A DNA stretch of 64,000 nt, from positions 5,353,501-5,417,500 of the forward strand of contig NZ_CP121668.1 of the NCBI RefSeq assembly GCF_029714425.1, written 5' to 3'. The stretch comes from Bradyrhizobium sp. CB2312 (GTDB taxonomy: Bacteria; Pseudomonadota; Alphaproteobacteria; Rhizobiales; Xanthobacteraceae). Under the pieces are notes generated by a model. The model saw nothing but the letters and a program-made list of their open reading frames with translations. It did no database searches and was not told the origin of the DNA. The position numbers were made by a program, and so were the translations under genes. Positions 27,136 through 37,294 of this stretch are shown here, piece after piece (the first letter of the stretch is position 1; each line of letters begins with the position of its first letter).

Positions 27136-27633
27136 ATGGCGCGCCAGCCAGACGACAAAGCAGCCGCAAAGTTTTCCAGCGAGGATTCCGCGCTCGTCCG
27201 CGAGCTCGCTCTTCTGCTCGATGAGACCAGCCTCACCGAGATCGAGATCGAACGCGCGGGCCTGCGCCTGCGCGTCGCCCGCAACATCAGCGTCGCCGCG
27301 ACCATGCCGATGCCGATCGCGGCCGCTTCCGCCGCGCTGCCGATGGCGGCAAGCGTCGCCGCTGCGCCCGCTGCGGCCGCAGCCGACCTGTCGAAGCATC
27401 CGGGTGCGGTGACCTCGCCGATGGTCGGCACCGCCTATTGGGCGCCGGAGCCAGGCGCAAAGCCGTTCATCGAGGTCGGCAACAAGGTCTCGGTCGGCCA
27501 GACCCTGCTGATCATCGAAGCCATGAAGACCATGAACCAGATCCCCTCGCCGCGATCAGGCACGGTGACGCAGATCCTCGTCGAAGACGGCCAGCCGGTC
27601 GAGTACGGCGAGCCGCTGGTCATTATTGAATAA
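27136..27633 (+). CDS. accB: Acetyl-CoA carboxylase biotin carboxyl carrier protein
   Basis: 165 residues from the ATG at 27136; the frame is open further upstream into aroQ but has no start signal. An N-terminal helical part (1-55), an Ala/Pro-rich mobile linker (about 58-90) and a C-terminal biotinyl domain (about 92-165) with the biotinylation site EAMKTMNQI (Lys131) and the 'thumb' region typical of bacterial BCCP. It carries carboxybiotin between AccC and AccAD in the first step of fatty-acid synthesis. accC follows after 82 bp containing a palindromic repeat. Confidence 0.97.
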   Translation: MARQPDDKAAAKFSSEDSALVRELALLLDETSLTEIEIERAGLRLRVARNISVAATMPMPIAAASAALPMAASVAAAPAAAAADLSKHPGAVTSPMVGTAYWAPEPGAKPFIEVGNKVSVGQTLLIIEAMKTMNQIPSPRSGTVTQILVEDGQPVEYGEPLVIIE

Positions 27634-27703
27634 GCGAATGGCGAATGGCGAATAGCGAATGGTGCCCGTCTTGCCCCTCGCTATTCGCTACTCCCTATTC
27701 GCC
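27634..27703. repeat. Inverted and tandem repeat in the accB-accC gap
   Basis: The left arm has four heptamer units CGAATGG/CGAATAG in tandem; the right arm has inverted copies (CGCTATTCGC and CTATTCGC). The best stem is GCGAATAGCGA with TCGCTATTCGC. It fills nearly the whole gap between two co-transcribed genes, so the hairpin would lie inside the mRNA. Confidence 0.75.
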
Positions 27704-27715
27704 CGCTGAGGCACC

Positions 27716-29074
<1,359 letters not shown>

Positions 29075-29180
29075 TCCCTTCTCCTCTTGGAACCCATTGG
29101 CCCCAATCGAGTTCTCGACGGTGGGGCCAGTTCCCGAGGGGCATTTTGAATTCCGTTGAACCTGAGCGAGTGAAACCGTC

Positions 29181-30698
29181 GTGACGGCCGAGGGCCAACG
29201 ACGGCGCGCATTCTGGCAGATCCTGCTGTTCGCGGCGGGCCTTTTGGTGCTGACCGTGATCAGCGCCGGCTCGGTCTACCTCGTCAACAAGGCGCGCGAC
29301 GACGCCAAATGGGTGCTTCACACCATCGAGGCGGAGAACCAGATCAACGCCCTCCTGCTCGAAGTCCGGCGCGCCGAAAGCGGCGCCCGCGGTTTCCTCC
29401 TGACGCAGGGACCGGATTTCCTGTCGGATCACCAGAAGGCCGTCGCGGCGATCATTCCCGCGCTCGACAAGCTCACGCGCCAGATCGGCGACAATCCGGC
29501 GCAACGCGAGAGCCTCGAGAAGCTGAGCGCGGCGATCGAGACCCGGCTCGACCAGTTCTCGCGCGAGATGAATTTCGTGAAGCAAGGCCGACCCGACGAT
29601 GCCACCGCGCTCGTCCGCGAGGCCGCTGCCGGCAATACCACGACCACGATCAGCAACCTCGCCAACGCGATGATCCGCGAGGAGGAACGGCTGTTCCGGA
29701 TCCGCAGCGCCAACTCCGACCGGAGCCAGACGCTGGCCGCGTCGATGACCGGCATCGGCTCCGGCCTCGTCGTGCTGCTGACCCTGATCTCGATCTGGCT
29801 GGTGCGGCGCTCGGCCCGTGCCCGTGACGAGGCCGAAACGCGGCTGCGCGATGCGAACGTCAACCTGGAGGCCGTGGTCGACGAACGCACGGCCGACCTG
29901 CGCGAAGCCAATGACGAGATCCAGCGCTTTGCCTATATCGTGAGCCACGATCTGCGCTCGCCCCTCGTCAACATCATGGGCTTCACCAGCGAGCTCGAAG
30001 AGCTCGGCGGCGACATTTTCCGCCGTATCAGCGGCCTCGCCCATATCCCCGCCGACGGGCCGCCGCTGCCGGCCGGCGAGATCGCGCTCGAAGGCCCCGA
30101 CAAGCAATTATCGGCGGATTTTTCCGAGGCGCTCGGATTCATCAAATCGTCGATTGCCAAGATGGACCGGCTGATCTCGGCCATCCTCAACCTGACCCGC
30201 GAGGGTCGCCGCGAATTCCAGCCGGAGAAGATCGACACGCGCGAGCTGATCGAGGCCATCGTGTCGACGCTGGCGCACCAGGCCGCCGAGGCGCATGCCG
30301 AGATCCATGTCGAGCCCCTGCCGAATCTCGTCAGCGACCGCCTTGCGCTGGAGCAGATCTTCTCCAATCTGATCGACAACGCGATCAAATATCTCAAAAC
30401 TGGCGTTCCCGGCGAGATCAGAATCCGCGGGCGCACCAAGCTCGGCTACGCTATCTTCGAAATCAGCGATAACGGCCGCGGCATCGACCCCAGGGATCAC
30501 CAGCGGATCTTCGACCTGTTCCGCCGTGCGGGAACCCAGGACAAGCCCGGCCAGGGCATAGGTCTTGCACATGTGCGTGCACTTGTGCGCCGCCTCGGGG
30601 GCACGATGTCGGTATCATCGGAACTGAATGCGGGCAGCACCTTCACGATCACGCTGCCCATCACCTGGAACGTCACCAACCGGAACGCAGATCGATGA
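29181..30698 (+). CDS. CHASE3 sensor histidine kinase
   Basis: 505 residues with a GTG start at 29181 (weak ribosome-binding site). TM1 (about 11-33), a periplasmic CHASE3 domain (35-190, with 'EVRRAESGARGFLLTQ' near residue 56), TM2 (about 192-212), a coiled coil, then HisKA with His256 in FAYIVSHDLRSPL and a HATPase domain (N box 'NLIDNAIKY', G boxes 'DNGRGI' and 'GQGIGLA'). It resembles the kinases that pair with Rcp1-like small response regulators. An additional 35-residue loop (about 275-310) follows the phosphoacceptor helix. The stop overlaps the ATG of the response regulator, so the two are translationally coupled. Signal unknown. Confidence 0.93.
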   Translation: MTAEGQRRRAFWQILLFAAGLLVLTVISAGSVYLVNKARDDAKWVLHTIEAENQINALLLEVRRAESGARGFLLTQGPDFLSDHQKAVAAIIPALDKLTRQIGDNPAQRESLEKLSAAIETRLDQFSREMNFVKQGRPDDATALVREAAAGNTTTTISNLANAMIREEERLFRIRSANSDRSQTLAASMTGIGSGLVVLLTLISIWLVRRSARARDEAETRLRDANVNLEAVVDERTADLREANDEIQRFAYIVSHDLRSPLVNIMGFTSELEELGGDIFRRISGLAHIPADGPPLPAGEIALEGPDKQLSADFSEALGFIKSSIAKMDRLISAILNLTREGRREFQPEKIDTRELIEAIVSTLAHQAAEAHAEIHVEPLPNLVSDRLALEQIFSNLIDNAIKYLKTGVPGEIRIRGRTKLGYAIFEISDNGRGIDPRDHQRIFDLFRRAGTQDKPGQGIGLAHVRALVRRLGGTMSVSSELNAGSTFTITLPITWNVTNRNADR

Positions 30699-31135
30699 CC
30701 CAGCCTGTCACCATCATCATGATCGAGGACGACGAGGGACACGCCCGGCTGATCGAGCGCAATATCCGCCGCTCAGGGGTCAACAACGAGATCGTCTCGT
30801 TCCCGAATGGCACCGACGCGATGAAGCACCTGTTCGGCGCGGACGGAAGCGGTCTCGTGCAGAAGGGCAACGCGCTTCTGATCCTGCTCGATCTCAACCT
30901 GCCCGACATGACCGGTATCGACATCCTGAGGCAGATCAAGGAGAACAAATATCTGAAGGCCTCCCCCGTGGTGGTGCTGACCACCACCGACGACAGCCAG
31001 GAAATCAAGCGCTGCTACGAGCTCGGCTGCAACGTCTACATCACCAAGCCCGTCAACTACGAGAATTTCGCCAATGCCATCCGGCAGCTCGGCCTGTTCT
31101 TCTCGGTCATCCAGGTCCCGCCCGCCGCCTCATGA
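30695..31135 (+). CDS. Single-domain response regulator, Rcp1-like
   Basis: 146 residues, a REC domain with no output domain. Acidic pocket 'IEDDEGHA', phosphoacceptor Asp66 in LLDLNLPDMTG, Thr in VLTTTDD and Lys in ITKPVNYENF. The 'LLDLNLPDMTGIDILRQIKE' form and length are typical of Rcp1-type regulators served by phytochrome-like or CHASE3 kinases. It overlaps the kinase gene by 4 bases upstream (ATGA) and the next gene by 4 bases downstream, so all three are one operon. It may act as a phosphate relay or as a protein-binding switch. Confidence 0.95.
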   Translation: MTQPVTIIMIEDDEGHARLIERNIRRSGVNNEIVSFPNGTDAMKHLFGADGSGLVQKGNALLILLDLNLPDMTGIDILRQIKENKYLKASPVVVLTTTDDSQEIKRCYELGCNVYITKPVNYENFANAIRQLGLFFSVIQVPPAAS

Positions 31136-32235
31136 ACCAGCGCACGCCAACACTGCTCTATATCGACGACGACGACGCGCTGGCGCGCCTGGTCGATCGC
31201 GGCCTGACGCGGCGCGGCTACAAGGTCGTTCATGCCGCAAGCGGCGAGGAAGGCCTCGAGCGCATCCGCCGCGCGGAGACCGAGGGCGGCATCGACGTCG
31301 TGGCGCTCGACCAGTACATGCCGGGCCTCGATGGCCTGGAGACGCTCGAGCAGATCATGGCGATAGCGGGCGCGCCGCCGGTGGTGTTCGTCACGGCGTC
31401 GCAGGATTCCACCATCGCGGTGACCGCGCTGAAGGCGGGCGCGGCCGATTACCTCGTCAAGGACGTCAAGGGCGACTTCATCCCCCTGCTCCACGTCGCG
31501 GCCGAGGGCGCGCTGCGCCAGGCCGAGATGCAGCGGGCGCGCGAGGAAGCCGAAGCCGAGATCCACGCCTCGCGCGACCGCTACGCCGCGCTCGCCGCCG
31601 AGCGCGAGCTGCTGCTCCGCGAGGTCAACCATCGCGTCGGCAATTCGCTCCAGATCATCGCTTCGCTCTTGCACCTCCAGGCGAGCTCCGCCGCGCAGGA
31701 AGAGGTCAAGGCGGCGCTGACCAATGCGATGGGCCGCGTCGCCGCGGTCGCGCAGGTGCACCGCCGCCTCTACACCTCGCAGGATCTCAAGAGCGTGGTG
31801 CTGAACCAGTATCTGGACTCGCTGCTCGAGGACCTCCGCCGCTCGGCCGAAGGCAACCGGATGTCGCGCCTGACGCTGAAGGCCGAGCCGATCGAGATCG
31901 ACCCGGACCGTGCGGTCGCCGTCGGCATCATCGTCAACGAGCTGGTGATGAACGCGGTGAAATACGCCTACCCCGATGGCGCCGGCCCGATCCATGTCGA
32001 GCTGACCTCGCAGGGCGACGACGTGCTGCTCTCGATCAGCGATGACGGCGTCGGCGACAAGGCCGAGGCCGATCCGCGCTCGACCGGCATGGGCCAGCGC
32101 ATCGTCGCGGCGATGGCCTCCAAGCTGGATGCCTCCGTCGAGCGCGACCCTGCGCATTCCGGAACCCGCATCGTGCTGCGGTTCCGCCGCGTGCCTGACG
32201 CGCCCGGCAAGACCAGCAGCGCCGCCGCGAGCTGA
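31132..32235 (+). CDS. Response regulator fused to an HWE/HisKA_2-type histidine kinase
   Basis: 367 residues. ATG at 31132 overlaps the preceding stop. Residues 5-120: REC domain with acidic 'YIDDDDAL' and Asp60 in [11 protein letters not shown]. Residues 130-160: coiled coil. Residues 160-360: HisKA_2-type phosphoacceptor helix '[20 protein letters not shown]' (His167) and a HATPase ('[13 protein letters not shown]', 'ISDDGVG', 'GMGQRIV'). Kinases of this group serve the alphaproteobacterial general stress response (PhyR phosphorylation) among other systems. No transmembrane segment: the input is the REC domain, so it may receive phosphate from the CHASE3 kinase two genes upstream. This suggests a phosphorelay or cross-regulated cascade. 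Confidence 0.93.
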   Translation: MNQRTPTLLYIDDDDALARLVDRGLTRRGYKVVHAASGEEGLERIRRAETEGGIDVVALDQYMPGLDGLETLEQIMAIAGAPPVVFVTASQDSTIAVTALKAGAADYLVKDVKGDFIPLLHVAAEGALRQAEMQRAREEAEAEIHASRDRYAALAAERELLLREVNHRVGNSLQIIASLLHLQASSAAQEEVKAALTNAMGRVAAVAQVHRRLYTSQDLKSVVLNQYLDSLLEDLRRSAEGNRMSRLTLKAEPIEIDPDRAVAVGIIVNELVMNAVKYAYPDGAGPIHVELTSQGDDVLLSISDDGVGDKAEADPRSTGMGQRIVAAMASKLDASVERDPAHSGTRIVLRFRRVPDAPGKTSSAAAS

Positions 32236-32285
32236 CCTGCCCGCCACCCATCGCAACCGAATTGCGATCCTGCTATTGTTGCCTC

Positions 32286-32966
32286 ATGACTTCGCGCGAC
32301 TCCGCCTCGTCTGAAATCACGCCGGCCGTGCTGCTGCGCGCCTATGCCTGCGGCATCTTCCCGATGGCGGAAAGCGCCGACGATCCGACCCTGTTCTGGG
32401 TCGAGCCGGAATTGCGCGGCGTCATCCCGCTCGATGGTTTTCGCGTCGCCTCGCGCCTTGCCCGCACCGTGCGCTCGGACGGGTTACGCGTTACCGTCAA
32501 CACGGCGTTCAAGGCGACGATCGCCGGCTGCGCCGCGCCGCAGGCGGGCCGCGAAGACACCTGGATCAACAAGCGCATCCGCGACCTTTATGGCGGCCTC
32601 TACGAGCTCGGCCATTGCCACAGCGTCGAGGCCTGGCAGGGCGACGACCTCGTCGGCGGTCTCTACGGCGTGAGCCTCGGGCGCGCCTTCTTCGGCGAGA
32701 GCATGTTCCACACCGCGCGCGATGCCTCGAAGGTGGCGCTGGTGCATCTTGTCGCGCGGCTGATCCATGGCGGCTTCGAGCTGCTCGACACGCAATATGT
32801 CACCGACCATCTGAAGAGCTTTGGCGCGGTCGAGATCTCGCGGCGGCGCTACACCGGCCTGCTCGACAAGGCGCTCGCCGGCGAGCCCGGCGACTTCTTG
32901 AGGCTGTCCCCGGGTGAGGCTATCCCGGGCGCACGTGCGCTCGAGATCATCGCCTCACGGCAATAA
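32286..32966 (+). CDS. aat: Leucyl/phenylalanyl-tRNA--protein transferase
   Basis: 226 residues from the ATG at 32286; an extra eight codons upstream are possible but unlikely. Signatures: '[20 protein letters not shown]' at the N-terminus, '[20 protein letters not shown]', '[18 protein letters not shown]' and '[15 protein letters not shown]' form the full GNAT-like family pattern. It adds Leu or Phe to proteins with basic N-termini, marking them for ClpAP degradation (N-degron pathway). In many alphaproteobacteria it directly follows accC and precedes the DUF2155 gene; here the latter relation is kept (convergent) and the former is interrupted. Confidence 0.97.
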   Translation: MTSRDSASSEITPAVLLRAYACGIFPMAESADDPTLFWVEPELRGVIPLDGFRVASRLARTVRSDGLRVTVNTAFKATIAGCAAPQAGREDTWINKRIRDLYGGLYELGHCHSVEAWQGDDLVGGLYGVSLGRAFFGESMFHTARDASKVALVHLVARLIHGGFELLDTQYVTDHLKSFGAVEISRRRYTGLLDKALAGEPGDFLRLSPGEAIPGARALEIIASRQ

Positions 32967-32975
32967 TCGATAGCT

Positions 32976-33183
32976 GGCCTAAAGCGCGATGAGTTTTGGT
33001 TGAATCGATGCGTGCGCTGGACTCGGTTGACCTCTCCCGAAGGGAGAGGTCGGAGCGCATCGAAGATGCGATCCGGGTGAGGGGTCCAGGTCTCGCTGAG
33101 TGCCGCAGCCCCTCACCCGGATTGCTATGGCGCGCAATTGCGCACCATAGCAATCCGACCTCTCCCCGTCGGGGAGAGGTGAA
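32976..33183. repeat. Composite intergenic repeat (family C) with CTCTCCC/GGGAGAG hairpins
   Basis: The element starts with TAAAGCGCGATGAG...GGTTGAATCGA, then CCTCTCCC GAAG GGGAGAGG, a GGGTGAGGGG...CCCCTCACCC inverted pair, ATTGCTATGG / CCATAGCAAT, and CCTCTCCCC GTC GGGGAGAGG. It fills the gap between convergent aat and the DUF2155 gene. A related copy is at 56541-56750. Confidence 0.85.
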
Positions 33184-33219
33184 CCACAGGCAGCTCGCCG
33201 AACCCAATTACATCAAGTT

Positions 33220-34254
33220 CTACCGGCCGAAGCCCGGCAAACCGAACAGGCCTGGCCGCTGCTCCGGCGGCGGAGGCGGCGGTGCCGGTTGCTGCACCGG
33301 CGGCAGAGGCTGCGGCGGACGCTGCTGCACCTGCTTGGGCGCGGCCTTCTTCTGCGCGGGCGGCGGCGGTGGGGGGGCCGGCTTGCTCGCGGGATCGGGC
33401 GCCGCCGTTGCGATGGTCTGTTGCGGCTCTTTGCAGTCGGTCAGCCAGATGTCGTAGATCGGGTGCTCGACGCCGTGCAGGCCGGGGCTTGCCGCGTACA
33501 TCCAACCCGAGAAGATACGCTTCACCTCGCCTTGCAAGGTGATCTCGTCGACCTCGACGAAGGCGTCGGTGTTGGCGGCTTCCGTTGCCGGCCGCGTGTA
33601 GCAGGCGTTGGTCTTGACCCTGAGCGCACCGAACTGGACGGTCTCGCCGATATCCTCGTCGAAATTGATGATGCGGCCGGTGATCTTGTCGAGGCCGGAG
33701 AAGGTCGCCTTCTTGTTCACGATCTTCTGGGCTGGCGGCTCGGTCACGACCTCGTCGCCCGGCTGGAGGCTCGCCGGCGTCTGCGGCACCGCACCGCCTG
33801 GCGCGCCCTTCTGCTGCGGTTGGCGCTGACCGGGCGCACCCGGGGCGGCTCCCGGCGCATTGGGCGGCGCGACCGCCACGGACGGCGGCTGGTTCGGCGG
33901 GGCAACGGTGGAGCCCGGTGGCGGCGCCAGCGGCTGGCTCTCGACCGGCCCCGGCATCACGTTCCCCTGCCGGCCCGGCGGCGGCGGCATCGGACGCGAC
34001 GGCAGAACGCGGCCCTGCGGCGGCAGCGCGGGGACCTCTTCGTCGTCGTCCTCGGGCATCGGAGGCTGCGGCTGGCCACGCGGAATCGCCCCCGGCGGCC
34101 GCGGCGGCGGATCAGAGAAGATCGTGCCGATCTGCGCCTGCGCGGGCGTCGCAGCCGTCAGTGCGGTAGCGGCCAGCAGCGCCGCAAGGCCTGTCAGGGT
34201 AAAGGTTTTGAACATCTCGCGCGGCTTCAACAGCGAATCGGGCTTGTTGGACAT
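33220..34254 (-). CDS. DUF2155 domain protein, secreted, proline-rich
   Basis: 344 residues. Export signal near residues 14-40 (ALTAATPAQA cleavage); the ATG at 34215 is an alternative start that gives a shorter, more typical signal peptide. A Pro/Gly/Gln-rich stretch (45-165) precedes the DUF2155 domain (about 172-275: KATFSGLDKITGRIINFDED ... FSGWMYAASPGLHGVEHPIY ... DIWLTDC), and a second Pro-rich tail follows. Function of DUF2155 is unknown; it is conserved in alphaproteobacteria beside aat and the NDUFA12 gene, so an envelope or respiratory-related role has been suggested by context only. The two Pro-rich flanks make this copy much longer than the roughly 170-residue forms in other genera. 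Confidence 0.9.
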   Translation of the reverse strand: MSNKPDSLLKPREMFKTFTLTGLAALLAATALTAATPAQAQIGTIFSDPPPRPPGAIPRGQPQPPMPEDDDEEVPALPPQGRVLPSRPMPPPPGRQGNVMPGPVESQPLAPPPGSTVAPPNQPPSVAVAPPNAPGAAPGAPGQRQPQQKGAPGGAVPQTPASLQPGDEVVTEPPAQKIVNKKATFSGLDKITGRIINFDEDIGETVQFGALRVKTNACYTRPATEAANTDAFVEVDEITLQGEVKRIFSGWMYAASPGLHGVEHPIYDIWLTDCKEPQQTIATAAPDPASKPAPPPPPPAQKKAAPKQVQQRPPQPLPPVQQPAPPPPPPEQRPGLFGLPGFGR

Positions 34255-34458
34255 TCTACAGGTGATACCGCCGCTCGCAGGCTACCGGGTTAACACGCCG
34301 AATACGGCGGGGAAAGGGCGGCAACCCTGCCCTGCCCGCCGCCCGCTGGCCAGACCCGCCACCGGATGGGATAGTTCGGTCGCCTCTCCCCGGGGCCGAG
34401 GCGGCCCCCCCGATACCCCACCTCCAACCATAACCAGAAACCTCTGAGGTCGCTTCCC

Positions 34459-35406
34459 ATGCCCGTCGTGCTCGATCCCGATGCCGCCGCCGTCTACAGG
34501 GCTTTTCGGGAGGCCGGGCGCCCCGCCTACGAGACCCTGACCGCGCCGGAGGCCCGCGCCTATTATGCGCAGGCGCGCTTTGCCACCAATCCCGAGCCGC
34601 CCGAGCTTGCCCGCATCACGCAGCTCGCGATCCCGGCGCCGCACGGCGCGATCCCGGCCCGCCTGTATGTGCCGAAGGAGCCGCGCCGACACGACGGGCT
34701 GTCGCCGGCCCTTGTGTTCTTCCATGGCGGCGGCTGGGTGATCGGCGATCTCGACTCCCACGACGTCGTCTGCCGCCAGCTTGCTGAGGCCGGCGCCCTC
34801 ATCGTGATCTCGGTCGACTATCGCCTTGCGCCCAAGCACAAGTTTCCCGCCGCGGCCGATGACGCGATCGCCGCGACCCAATGGATTGCCGCGAATGCGC
34901 GCGAGCTCGGCGTCGACGCCTCGCGCCTCTCGATCGGCGGCGACAGCGCCGGCGGCAATCTCGCCGCGGTCGTCGCACTCGCCGCGCGCGACGCCGGCGG
35001 CCTGGCGATCGCAGGCCAGATCCTGATCTACCCCGCGACCGATTTCGCCATGACGCACGGCTCGCACAGCGAGCCCGAGACCAGCGTTCTGCTGACCCAT
35101 TCGGTGATCCGCTGGTTCCGCGATCATTATCTGAATGGCGCCGTCGACATCCACGATTGGCGCGCTTCGCCCGCACGCGCGCAAAGCCTTGCCGGCCTGC
35201 CGCCCGCTTTTGTGCTGACCGCCGGCGCCGATCCCTTGCGTGACGAGGGCGATGAATATGCTGCGCGGCTGAAACAAGCCGGCGTGCCCGTCACCACCAG
35301 GCACTATGCCGGCCAGTTCCACGGCTTCTTCACCATGGGCAAACTGCTGCCGCAGGCCAATGTCGCCGTGAGCGAGATCGGCGCGTGGCTGAAGGCTTTG
35401 GGGTAG
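34459..35406 (+). CDS. Alpha/beta hydrolase, hormone-sensitive-lipase (HSL) family
   Basis: 315 residues. Oxyanion motif HGGGW at about residue 91, nucleophile GDSAGGNLAA near 165, acid in 'TAGADPLRDEGDEYA' and His in QFHGFF, all in the positions of family IV bacterial esterases. It should hydrolyse short-chain esters; physiological substrate unknown. No signal peptide, so cytoplasmic. ATG at 34459 has GAGG 9 bases upstream. It begins a group of accessory genes (34.5-40.7 kb) between DUF2155 and ndufa12. Confidence 0.92.
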   Translation: MPVVLDPDAAAVYRAFREAGRPAYETLTAPEARAYYAQARFATNPEPPELARITQLAIPAPHGAIPARLYVPKEPRRHDGLSPALVFFHGGGWVIGDLDSHDVVCRQLAEAGALIVISVDYRLAPKHKFPAAADDAIAATQWIAANARELGVDASRLSIGGDSAGGNLAAVVALAARDAGGLAIAGQILIYPATDFAMTHGSHSEPETSVLLTHSVIRWFRDHYLNGAVDIHDWRASPARAQSLAGLPPAFVLTAGADPLRDEGDEYAARLKQAGVPVTTRHYAGQFHGFFTMGKLLPQANVAVSEIGAWLKALG

Positions 35407-35449
35407 AGCGAATGCCGTAGGCCCGTAGCACGACGCACCAACGACGCCG

Positions 35450-36457
35450 ATGTCCTCGCTCCTCAAATCTCTCCTCGCCGTCCCCCTGCACGCCCTCACC
35501 TGGCTTGGCAGCCAGGGCACGCGTGGGGTGGCCGCCGTCGTCTTCATCGCGGCCGCGGTGCCGCCGCTCGGAGCGCTGCTGCGGCCCTACGTCACCGAGG
35601 CGATCTTCGTTCTGCTCTGCATCTCCTTCATGCGGGTCGACCTTGCCGCGCTGTACGGCCATCTGCGGCGGCCAGCGCTGGTCGCGACCGCCACCGCCTG
35701 GACCACGATCGGCGTGCCATTGATCGTCGGGCTGATCGCCCATGCAACCGGGCTGACCGCGCGCGCGCCCGGCCTTTCGCTCGCCTTGATGCTCCAGAGC
35801 ATGGCCTCGCCGATGATGGCTTCGCCTGCCCTCGCCGCGCTGATGGGTCTCGATGCCACGCTCGTGCTGATCACGCTGGTGACCTCCACCGCGCTCGTGC
35901 CCTTCACGGCGTCACTGTTCGCCGGCCTCTTCCTCGGCGACATGCTCACCATCTCGCCGCTCACGCTGGGCCTGAAGCTGCTCGGCATCCTCACGGCATC
36001 GCTGCTGGCCGCCACCGTCATCCGATGGGGCTTCGGCGCGGAGGCGATCCAGCGTCACAAGAAGCCGATCGACGGCTTCAACATCATCATCCTCTGGATC
36101 TTCGCAACAGCGGTCATGAGCGATGTCGTCAGCGACCTCCTGGCGCAGCCCGTGTTCACGATCAGCCTTGCAGCTCTGTCCTTCGCGATCTATTTCGCGC
36201 TGCTCGCCGTCACCACGCTGCTGTTCCGCCGCGTCGGCTATGAGCGCGCGCTGGCGCTCGGGCTGATGGTGTCACAGCGCAACCTCGGCCTGATGCTGGC
36301 GGCGACCGCAGGCGCCCTGCCGCCCGCCACCTGGCTCTATTTCGCGATGACGCAGTTTCCGATTCATCTAGCGCCGTGCATGCTGACGCCGATCGCGCGG
36401 CGATTGACGGCGCGCGGAGACACGTCCGGGGCGACGGCGGCCGGCAGCACGAGCTAG
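35450..36457 (+). CDS. Putative SBF/bile-acid:sodium symporter-like membrane protein
   Basis: 335 residues with about ten membrane helices. The fold appears related to the SBF/BASS superfamily: paired helices with 'LALMLQSMASPMMASPALAA' and a second broken-helix region 'LGLMVSQRNLGLMLAATAGA' in the C-terminal half, where transport proteins of this group bind substrate. The match is to general features, so the family assignment is moderate and the substrate unknown. It follows the hydrolase gene by 43 bp on the same strand and is convergent with the methyltransferase gene (7-bp gap). Confidence 0.65.
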   Translation: MSSLLKSLLAVPLHALTWLGSQGTRGVAAVVFIAAAVPPLGALLRPYVTEAIFVLLCISFMRVDLAALYGHLRRPALVATATAWTTIGVPLIVGLIAHATGLTARAPGLSLALMLQSMASPMMASPALAALMGLDATLVLITLVTSTALVPFTASLFAGLFLGDMLTISPLTLGLKLLGILTASLLAATVIRWGFGAEAIQRHKKPIDGFNIIILWIFATAVMSDVVSDLLAQPVFTISLAALSFAIYFALLAVTTLLFRRVGYERALALGLMVSQRNLGLMLAATAGALPPATWLYFAMTQFPIHLAPCMLTPIARRLTARGDTSGATAAGSTS

Positions 36458-36464
36458 CACGCGC

Positions 36465-37259
36465 TCATGTCGCCGCCGCAGCCGGCTTCGAGGCCCTGAA
36501 CAGATAGCGATTGGTGCTGAAGAAGTAGTGTCCCGCAGCGCCGAGACGCTCGAACTCGCTGTGCCATGCTGAGAGATCATCGGCCGGTACGTCGCTCCTG
36601 CCGGCGACGAAATCCCGAATGCCTTGGGCCAGCCCCTTGCTGTAGCTGTCGTCATCGTACCGCAAATTCAGGATGGGAAAGATCGACGCGCCGTCGAAGT
36701 GAAATCCGGCCTCAACCAGTCTGCGGACCATCGATCTCGGCAGACGCGGGTGGGCGCAGTGCGCTTCCCATGACGTCATGACCGCGGCCATTCGTTCCGG
36801 GCATTCGGAATGCCACACCACTGCGTCCCAATCGGTTGCGACAAAAATCGTGCGGCCACCCGGCTTGAGGACGCGAAACGTCTCGGCGAGAACGCGGTCG
36901 ACATCGGGCACGTACTCCGCAACCTGTGTGCACGCGACGGCGTCGAATGACGCATCGGCTTGATCCAATGCCGTCGCGTTGCCGATGGCATATGAAATCC
37001 AGGCGGAGGCTTTCTGCCGGTTGCAGGCCGCGATCAGGTCGGGGGACACATCGATACCGACGACGGCGCCACCGGGCCCGACGATCTGCGCCATGCTTTC
37101 GCAGAGATAGCCGGGACCGCATCCGATATCGAGAACGCGCTCGCCGGCAGACAGATCGAGCTGCCGGATTGTCTCCGCACGCTGGGCGGTCACATCAGGC
37201 TTGAGATAGATTCTTTGCAGTCGCCTCGCGTTCTCGTTGCTGTACTCCATCCCGCTCAT
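36465..37259 (-). CDS. Class I SAM-dependent methyltransferase
   Basis: 264 residues from the ATG at 37259, which has GGAGG 5 bases upstream; the frame stays open further upstream but that part overlaps the GlxA-type gene. SAM-binding motif I is 'VLDIGCGPGYLCESMAQ' near residue 48, with motif II 'GIDVSPD' and motif IV 'FDAVACTQVAEYVPD' and 'LKPGGRTIFVATD' following. It belongs to the Methyltransf_11/UbiE-like group; its substrate (small molecule or lipid) is not readable. The start lies 36 bp after the end of the GlxA-type regulator gene, so they may be co-transcribed. Confidence 0.9.
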   Translation of the reverse strand: MSGMEYSNENARRLQRIYLKPDVTAQRAETIRQLDLSAGERVLDIGCGPGYLCESMAQIVGPGGAVVGIDVSPDLIAACNRQKASAWISYAIGNATALDQADASFDAVACTQVAEYVPDVDRVLAETFRVLKPGGRTIFVATDWDAVVWHSECPERMAAVMTSWEAHCAHPRLPRSMVRRLVEAGFHFDGASIFPILNLRYDDDSYSKGLAQGIRDFVAGRSDVPADDLSAWHSEFERLGAAGHYFFSTNRYLFRASKPAAAAT

Positions 37260-37294
37260 CGTCGCCTCCACGCTCGAGTGCCAGGTGAGTTTCC

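Noticed and set aside
29089..29113. EcfG-like site GGAAC-N16-AGTT ahead of the CHASE3 kinase
   Set aside because: One mismatch in the short -10 element and no other support; too common by chance.
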